A DNA stretch of 64,000 bases from Apilactobacillus bombintestini (GTDB lineage: Bacteria > Bacillota > Bacilli > Lactobacillales > Lactobacillaceae): positions 868,001 to 932,000 of the forward strand of contig NZ_CP032626.1 of assembly GCF_003627035.1 (NCBI RefSeq), given 5' to 3'. Position 1 is the stretch's first letter. The number at the start of each line of letters is the position of its first letter. The position numbers and the translations under genes were made by a program. Under the pieces are notes generated by a model. That model ran no database searches. It saw only the letters and a program-made list of their open reading frames with translations, and was not told the origin of the DNA. This document shows positions 55,391 to 64,000 of this stretch, in pieces.

Positions 55391-55657
55391 ATTTATAGAA
55401 CGACGATATCTTTCAGACGCCTTCTTATTTCTAAAAATAGTAAAATGATCAGGAACTGGATCATATCCACCTCTTATGAAAGGATGACAACGAAAGATTC
55501 TTCCAAGACCCATAATTAGGCCTAAGAAAGCTCCATGTTTCCTGATAGCATCGATCATATAAGTTGAACAAGTAGGATAATAACGACAAGAAGGTGGAAA
55601 TATCGGTGATATAAGTTTTTTATATCCTACAACCATATATATAAATATTTTTCCCAT
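55382..55657 (-). CDS. yidD: Membrane protein insertion efficiency factor YidD
   Basis: A 91-residue Yid[32 protein letters not shown] is the diagnostic region, here kept in full, with three conserved cysteines in the family. It aids YidC-mediated insertion. The ATG at 55657 (MGKIFIY) follows GAGAAGTG; a GTG five codons upstream has no ribosome site. It lies 29 nt after mbl. Confidence 0.93.
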   Translation of the reverse strand: MGKIFIYMVVGYKKLISPIFPPSCRYYPTCSTYMIDAIRKHGAFLGLIMGLGRIFRCHPFIRGGYDPVPDHFTIFRNKKASERYRRSINLK

Positions 55658-55686
55658 ATTAACACTTCTCACGCTAATTCTTACTT

Positions 55687-56676
55687 TTATTTTTCTTGCT
55701 TATTAATATGTTCTAATAATGCACCAGCACCCTTAGCAACATTGTCTAAAGGACTTTCTGAAATTAATACTGGAACAGTTAATTCCTTAGAAATAGCATG
55801 ATCAATACCCTTAAGTAAGGCACCACCACCTGTTAACATAATTCCTCTATCAACAATATCAGAAGCTAATTCAGGAGGTACTACTTCTAACACATCCTTG
55901 GCAGCATCAACAATTTGCTTAACAGTATCGCTAATTGCTTCTTGTACTTCAGTACTCTTTAGAGTAATTGATCTAGGCATACCACCAATGGCATCTCTAC
56001 CACGTACTTCCATTTCTTTTCCATCAGTATCTTCCTTATCGGCTGTACCAATGGTAATCTTAATCTTTTCAGCTGTATGTTCACCAATGATTAGGTTATG
56101 TTTGTCCTTAATGTATGAAACAATTTCAGTATTCATAACATCACCAGCAACACGAATAGATTTACTTGCTACAATATCACCTAGTGATAGAACAGCGATA
56201 TCAGATGTTCCACCACCCATATCAATAACCATGTTTCCACGTGGTTGGAAAATATTCATTCCAGCACCAATGGCAGCAACTTTTGGTTCTTCTTCTAAGT
56301 AAACCTTTCCACCGCCAGATTTTTCAGCAGCTTGAATAATTGCTTTTCTTTCAATATTTGTAATGTTTGTTGGTGCACAAATCATAGTCTTTGGCTTTGA
56401 CATGAAACCTTTAACACTTAATTTATTAATAAAGTAAGTTAACATTTTTTCAGTAACATCAAAATCAGAAATTACACCATCTTTAAGTGGTCTAATAGCA
56501 CGAATGTTACTTGGAGTTCTACCAACCATGCGATATGCTTCAGAGCCTACCGCTAATACTTTATTAGTTTTAACATCAACGGCAACTACTGAAGGTTCAT
56601 TTAAAACGATTCCTTTACCAGTTACGTAAATCAAAACGTTAGCAGTTCCCAAATCAATGCCGATATCTTTTACCAT
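55687..56676 (-). CDS. mbl: MreB-like actin homologue Mbl
   Basis: A 329-residue second MreB-type actin. [25 protein letters not shown] and [13 protein letters not shown] are intact. Position after murA and next to yidD and rodA corresponds to Mbl in Bacillus. AGGAGG precedes the ATG. It likely shares filaments with MreB. Own -10 element upstream. Confidence 0.94.
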   Translation of the reverse strand: MVKDIGIDLGTANVLIYVTGKGIVLNEPSVVAVDVKTNKVLAVGSEAYRMVGRTPSNIRAIRPLKDGVISDFDVTEKMLTYFINKLSVKGFMSKPKTMICAPTNITNIERKAIIQAAEKSGGGKVYLEEEPKVAAIGAGMNIFQPRGNMVIDMGGGTSDIAVLSLGDIVASKSIRVAGDVMNTEIVSYIKDKHNLIIGEHTAEKIKITIGTADKEDTDGKEMEVRGRDAIGGMPRSITLKSTEVQEAISDTVKQIVDAAKDVLEVVPPELASDIVDRGIMLTGGGALLKGIDHAISKELTVPVLISESPLDNVAKGAGALLEHINKQEK

Positions 56677-56708
56677 TTTATTTTTCCTCCTGAACTCATA
56701 TGTTACAT

Positions 56709-56714
56709 ATTATA
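56709..56714 (-). promoter_or_regulatory. Putative -10 element of mbl-yidD
   Basis: TATAAT on the minus strand about 33 nt ahead of mbl, between murA and mbl. No strong -35. Confidence 0.45.
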
Positions 56715-56734
56715 TCATATAGTCTTTAACTGAA

Positions 56735-58042
56735 TTAATTTTGATAAGATTTATTAATAGAAATTTCATCATTATCTTTCATGTTTACTCTCTTTATATT
56801 AGCACCTAATTTAGCTAACTTCACATGAAAATCATAATAACCACGATCTAAATATTTTAAGTTTCTAACAGTAGTAATTCCTTTAGCTACTAATCCTGCT
56901 AAAACTAATGCGGCCGCTGCTCTTAAATCAGTGGCAGCAACTTCTGCACCACTAAATTTAGTTGGCCCATTTAGAACTACACTTCTTCCATTAATTCTGA
57001 ATTTAGCATTCATTCTTGCTAATTCATCTAAATGCATGAAACGATTTTCAAAAACAGTTTCTGTTAGCAAGCTACTACCTTCAGATGCCAATTGAAGCAC
57101 TGTCATTTGTGGTTGCATATCAGTTGGAAAACCAGGATATGGCAATGTTTTAACATCTACTGGTTTCAATTTTTCAGGTCCAATAACAAGAATTCCATTT
57201 TCTTCTTGCTTAACTGTAACGCCCATTTCTTTCAATTTAGCGATTAATGGTTCGTTATAAACAGATTCAGCATTTTCTACTAAAACATTTCCCTTGGTTA
57301 AAGCAGCAGCCACCATAAAGGTTCCCGCTTCAATACGGTCTTGTAAAACACAATGCTTAGTTCCATGTAAACTAGAAACACCTTTGATTGTAATCTTACT
57401 TGTTCCAGCACCGGATACCTTAGCGCCCATTGCATTTAAAATGTTTGCAAGATCAACTATTTCTGGTTCTCTAGCTACATTCTCAATAGTAGTTTCACCT
57501 TTAGCTAAAGTGGCAGCCATCATAATGTTTTGTGTAGCTCCTACACTTGGAAAATCCATATAAATATTAGCACCTTTTAAGCCATCATCAGCAAAAGCTT
57601 CAACGAATCCATCATGTTGATCAATTCTTGCTCCTAATGCTTCAAATCCTTTTAAGTGAATATCAATGGGACGAGAACCAATAGCACATCCACCAGGTAA
57701 AGCAACTTTTGCATGACCTAATCGTGCCAATAATGGTCCCATAACTACAATAGATGCACGCATCTTAGAAACATATTCAAGTGGTGCTTCATAAGATATA
57801 TCTCTACTTGCGTCTAATGTCATTTTATTTTCATTTGTATTAAATTCCACGTCCATGTTTAAAAAACGCAAAACTGATTCCATAGTATACACATCGGACA
57901 ATAATGGAACATTACTTAAAATCGTTTCTCCATTATCAGCTAAAATAGCTGATGCCATAATTGGCAAAACAGCATTTTTTGCACCTTCAATGTGGACATT
58001 ACCGGAAAGCTTTTTGCCTCCCTCAATAATTATCTTATCCAC
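56735..58042 (-). CDS. murA: UDP-N-acetylglucosamine 1-carboxyvinyltransferase MurA
   Basis: A 435-residue MurA, the first committed enzyme of peptidoglycan precursor synthesis and fosfomycin target. The active-site Cys119 ([12 protein letters not shown]) is present, so fosfomycin sensitivity is expected, along with [11 protein letters not shown]. The start is a GTG at 58042 after GGAGGGGTACCA. Position after ATP synthase and DUF1146 fits MurA1 (MurAA). Confidence 0.96.
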   Translation of the reverse strand: MDKIIIEGGKKLSGNVHIEGAKNAVLPIMASAILADNGETILSNVPLLSDVYTMESVLRFLNMDVEFNTNENKMTLDASRDISYEAPLEYVSKMRASIVVMGPLLARLGHAKVALPGGCAIGSRPIDIHLKGFEALGARIDQHDGFVEAFADDGLKGANIYMDFPSVGATQNIMMAATLAKGETTIENVAREPEIVDLANILNAMGAKVSGAGTSKITIKGVSSLHGTKHCVLQDRIEAGTFMVAAALTKGNVLVENAESVYNEPLIAKLKEMGVTVKQEENGILVIGPEKLKPVDVKTLPYPGFPTDMQPQMTVLQLASEGSSLLTETVFENRFMHLDELARMNAKFRINGRSVVLNGPTKFSGAEVAATDLRAAAALVLAGLVAKGITTVRNLKYLDRGYYDFHVKLAKLGANIKRVNMKDNDEISINKSYQN

Positions 58043-58070
58043 TGGTACCCCTCCAGTAAGTTTATTTTTA

Positions 58071-58286
58071 TTAATGATTTATTGTTAAGTTTATTATCCA
58101 AATAAAGAATGAACCGGGAATGTATCCCAAAACAATTGATAACAAAATTATCAATATTCTAAATTGGTTAACATGCATTCTTACATATTTTTCTAAATGA
58201 ATATCATTTAGACACCAAAAAGCTAGTCCAATAAAGAATAATTGAACTATTAAATCTAAAAAAGAATTTATATTTGACAAAACCAT
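58071..58286 (-). CDS. DUF1146 (YwzB-like) small membrane protein
   Basis: A 71-residue protein with two membrane helices (about 10-25 and 42-65) of the DUF1146/YwzB family, recognised by size, topology and its invariant position between atpC and murA. Function unknown. Start ATG after GGAGATATT. Confidence 0.82.
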   Translation of the reverse strand: MVLSNINSFLDLIVQLFFIGLAFWCLNDIHLEKYVRMHVNQFRILIILLSIVLGYIPGSFFIWIINLTINH

Positions 58287-58380
58287 AATATCTCCATTCT
58301 TTTATTGCAACTATACCATAAAATTTATAATTTGTCTTTTGAATAATTCGTTCATACGTCATGTACTAAGTACTTTTATG

Positions 58381-58416
58381 TAAAAAAAGGCCTGCCATAC
58401 GGCAGACCTTTTAATA
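58381..58416 (-). terminator. Terminator of the ATP synthase operon
   Basis: AAAAGGTCTGCC and GGCAGGCCTTTT stem with T-run on the minus strand right after atpC. Confidence 0.9.
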
Positions 58417-58417
58417 T

Positions 58418-58840
58418 CTAATGTTTTGCAACATGGATACGGTTAATAGCTCTCTTCAAAGCAACTTGATTTCTCAAGATTTCTTGATTATCATGCTTTT
58501 CTCTAGCTTGTTCCAATGCTTTTTGAGCACGATCACGAGCAGCAGATGCACGATCAACATCAATATCATTTTGCTTTTCAGCACTATCTGCAATAACAGT
58601 TAAGTTATTGTTTGAGAATTCAACGAAACCACCATTAACGGCAATTTCATCAACTTCTTCACCGGATTTAACTTTTACTTCGTCAACTTCTAATGAAGCG
58701 ATTACGGGAACATGATTAGGCATAATTCCTAATTGACCACTTTTAGTTCTAACAATGACTAAACGTGCGTCCTCACGTTCATATACCTTACCATCAGGAG
58801 TAACGATACTAACGGTTAATACTGAATTGTTATCAGCCAA
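58418..58840 (-). CDS. atpC: ATP synthase epsilon subunit
   Basis: A 140-residue epsilon subunit: N-terminal beta-sandwich (LTVSIVTPDGKVYE, GQLGIMPNHVPVIASL) and C-terminal helical hairpin (RAQKALEQAREKH) that inhibits ATPase activity. The start is TTG (58838-58840) following GGAGGG. Last gene of the operon, 12 nt after atpD. Confidence 0.95.
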   Translation of the reverse strand: MADNNSVLTVSIVTPDGKVYEREDARLVIVRTKSGQLGIMPNHVPVIASLEVDEVKVKSGEEVDEIAVNGGFVEFSNNNLTVIADSAEKQNDIDVDRASAARDRAQKALEQAREKHDNQEILRNQVALKRAINRIHVAKH

Positions 58841-58852
58841 TTAGAACCCTCC

Positions 58853-60283
<1,431 letters not shown>

Positions 60284-60288
60284 TCATA

Positions 60289-61191
60289 TTAATGCTTCAA
60301 AGCTTCTTGACCACCAACAATTTCAGTAATTTCAGTGGTAATAGCAGCTTGTCTTGCACGATTATATTGTAATTCCAATCTGGAAATAAGATCTGATGCA
60401 TTATCAGATGCAGATTGCATAGCAGTTGAACTGGATGAATGTTCAGCAGTCTTAGCATCTAAAATAGCTCCGAATACTAAACTTTGTGCATATTGTGGTA
60501 ATACAACCTTCAATACAGCAGATTCATCAGGTTCAATTTCATATTCAGCACTAATTTCTTGTGCCTTTACATCCTTGCTTGAATCTTCTTCAAACGCTTC
60601 GCTATCCATAGGAAGCATTTTTTCAGCTCTAAAAGTTGAAGAAATTCTATTTACAAAGTGTGTATAGCAAACATATAACTTATCGAACACACCATCTTCA
60701 AACATAGTGTTTGCAGTCTTAACGATTTCTTGAACTTCAGCAAATGTAGGAATATCAGAAACACCACGATATTCATAAGCAACGTTTACATCACGATTCT
60801 TATAAAAGTCAGCACCGTTTCCACCTACAGCTAAAATCATGTAATCGTCAGGATTTGGAGTATGAGCTTCAATAAAGTTATTAGTTTCTCTAATTACATT
60901 ACTATTGTAACTTCCTACCATTCCACGATCAGATGTAATAACTAGATATGCAGTTTTACCAGATTTCTTGGCGCCTGCATTACTTGAGGAATCAATATTG
61001 TCTAACAAATGAGACTGAGCTAAATGCATTACAACAGCTTTAACACGAGAAACATATTCCTCATAATTACTGGTATGCTTTTGAATACGGTTTAACTTAG
61101 CAGTTGAAACCATTTGCATAGCAGTAGTAATTTGACGTGTATTTCTAGTTGATGCAATACGATGTTTAACATCATTAATAGATTCAGCCAT
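60289..61191 (-). CDS. atpG: ATP synthase gamma subunit
   Basis: A 300-residue central stalk gamma subunit. The N-terminal helix ([22 protein letters not shown]) and C-terminal helix ([24 protein letters not shown]) form the rotor coiled coil. It has an acidic insertion ([11 protein letters not shown]) in the middle, common in this family. AtpG lies 23 nt before atpD. Confidence 0.96.
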   Translation of the reverse strand: MAESINDVKHRIASTRNTRQITTAMQMVSTAKLNRIQKHTSNYEEYVSRVKAVVMHLAQSHLLDNIDSSSNAGAKKSGKTAYLVITSDRGMVGSYNSNVIRETNNFIEAHTPNPDDYMILAVGGNGADFYKNRDVNVAYEYRGVSDIPTFAEVQEIVKTANTMFEDGVFDKLYVCYTHFVNRISSTFRAEKMLPMDSEAFEEDSSKDVKAQEISAEYEIEPDESAVLKVVLPQYAQSLVFGAILDAKTAEHSSSSTAMQSASDNASDLISRLELQYNRARQAAITTEITEIVGGQEALKH

Positions 61192-61212
61192 TAGTTCTCA
61201 CCATCCTTCAAG

Positions 61213-63305
<2,093 letters not shown>

Positions 63306-63316
<11 letters not shown>

Positions 63317-63842
63317 TTTGCTTCCCCAACCCTTCAATATAAGAATCAATCAATGCCTTTTGATCGTCAGCTTTTAATTCTTTTTGAATGATCTTAGAAG
63401 CAATTTCAATAGATAAATTTGCCACATCATTTTTGGTGTTTGACAAAGCATCTTGACGTTCTTGTTCAATGTCTTTTTGAGCAGTAGTCTTCATACTTTG
63501 TACATCATTTTTTGCAGATGAAATAATCTTATCACTTTGTACTTGAGCAGATTGTTTAGCATTATTAATAATGTCAGTAGCATCTTCTCTAGACTTAGAT
63601 AAAGCTTGTTCACGTTGTTTTGCTAAGTCTTCAGCATCTTGACGTGATTTTTCTGCAGAATTAATGTCGTCGGCAATCTTATCAGCACGCTTCTTCATAG
63701 TTTCTGATAATGGTTTCCATGCAAAGTGCATGATTAACGCAATCAAAATAATGAATACAAGGGCTGTAAAGATCATATTACCGTAATACAATCCACCACC
63801 ATCAGTCATAGCGACATTTGGCAATAATGAATGTGAAAGCAT
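63306..63842 (-). CDS. atpF: ATP synthase subunit b
   Basis: A 178-residue b subunit: one membrane helix (about 22-45) and a long charged coiled coil that forms the outer stalk. The ATG has GGAGG 7 nt upstream. It sits between atpE and atpH. Confidence 0.95.
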
Positions 63843-63891
63843 CTATTGACACCTCCTTAATTGTGATTGAAGAATTACTTTATCTTTATTA

Positions 63892-64000
<109 letters not shown>

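Overview
This is a low-GC chromosomal window from a Firmicute of the family Lactobacillaceae. Supporting signs are the gene order (alaS, ireB, ruvX, yrzB; mreBCD-minCD; pgsA-cinA-recA; the F1Fo ATP synthase operon next to a DUF1146 gene and murA), tRNA-sensing T-box leaders, consensus sigma-A type promoters with 17-nt spacers, strong GGAGG ribosome binding sites, and proteins such as EzrA, IreB, YidD, RodZ and MinCD without MinE. The window looks like core chromosome. I see no phage, insertion sequence, CRISPR array, rRNA or tRNA gene. Species cannot be fixed from this sequence alone; the small AT-rich gene set, with a CinA reduced to one domain and no queA/tgt between ruvB and yajC, fits a reduced-genome heterofermentative lineage, which is an inference.

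Layout. Nearly everything is on the minus strand; only yslB (31-516) and the block 42103-46033 run forward. Read in the direction of transcription from the right edge: ATP synthase (atpE-F-H-A-G-D-C), DUF1146 gene and murA, mbl and yidD, a DUF2969 gene and rodA, a methionine T-box operon metN-metI-metQ, a GntR-controlled ABC exporter with a clear palindromic operator, ddl, and a divergent tag-like glycosylase gene with an Rgg/PlcR-like regulator. The forward island follows: ytsP, rpsD with its autoregulatory leader, yueI-like, rarA, a small membrane protein and uspA. Then, on the minus strand again: ezrA, iscS-thiI, tpx, T-box valS, folC, mreB-mreC-mreD-minC-minD, a T-box polar amino acid ABC transporter followed by two M16 peptidase genes, rodZ, pgsA-cinA(C-terminal)-recA, rny, ymdB-mutS-mutL-ruvA-ruvB, yajC, nrnA and a DEAD-box helicase, T-box alaS, ireB-ruvX-yrzB, zapA-cvpA-mutS2 and two tandem thioredoxins.

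How it fits together. Three themes dominate: DNA repair and recombination (mutS, mutL, ruvA, ruvB, recA, mutS2, rarA, ruvX), cell shape and division (mreBCD, mbl, rodA, rodZ, minCD, ezrA, zapA, murA), and translation supply controlled by T-boxes (alaS, valS, methionine uptake, polar amino acid uptake).

Most notable observation: the RNase Y gene keeps its membrane anchor, coiled coil and KH domain, but its HD nuclease domain has lost several metal-binding residues (HD to HE, HH to DI, and a later D to N), while its usual partner YmdB next door is intact. Second is a Tag-type 3-methyladenine glycosylase homologue that keeps the zinc ligands but has replaced the two base-recognition residues (Glu to Asn, Trp to Arg), paired with an orphan regulator. 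I did not find a defence system or other multi-gene novelty.
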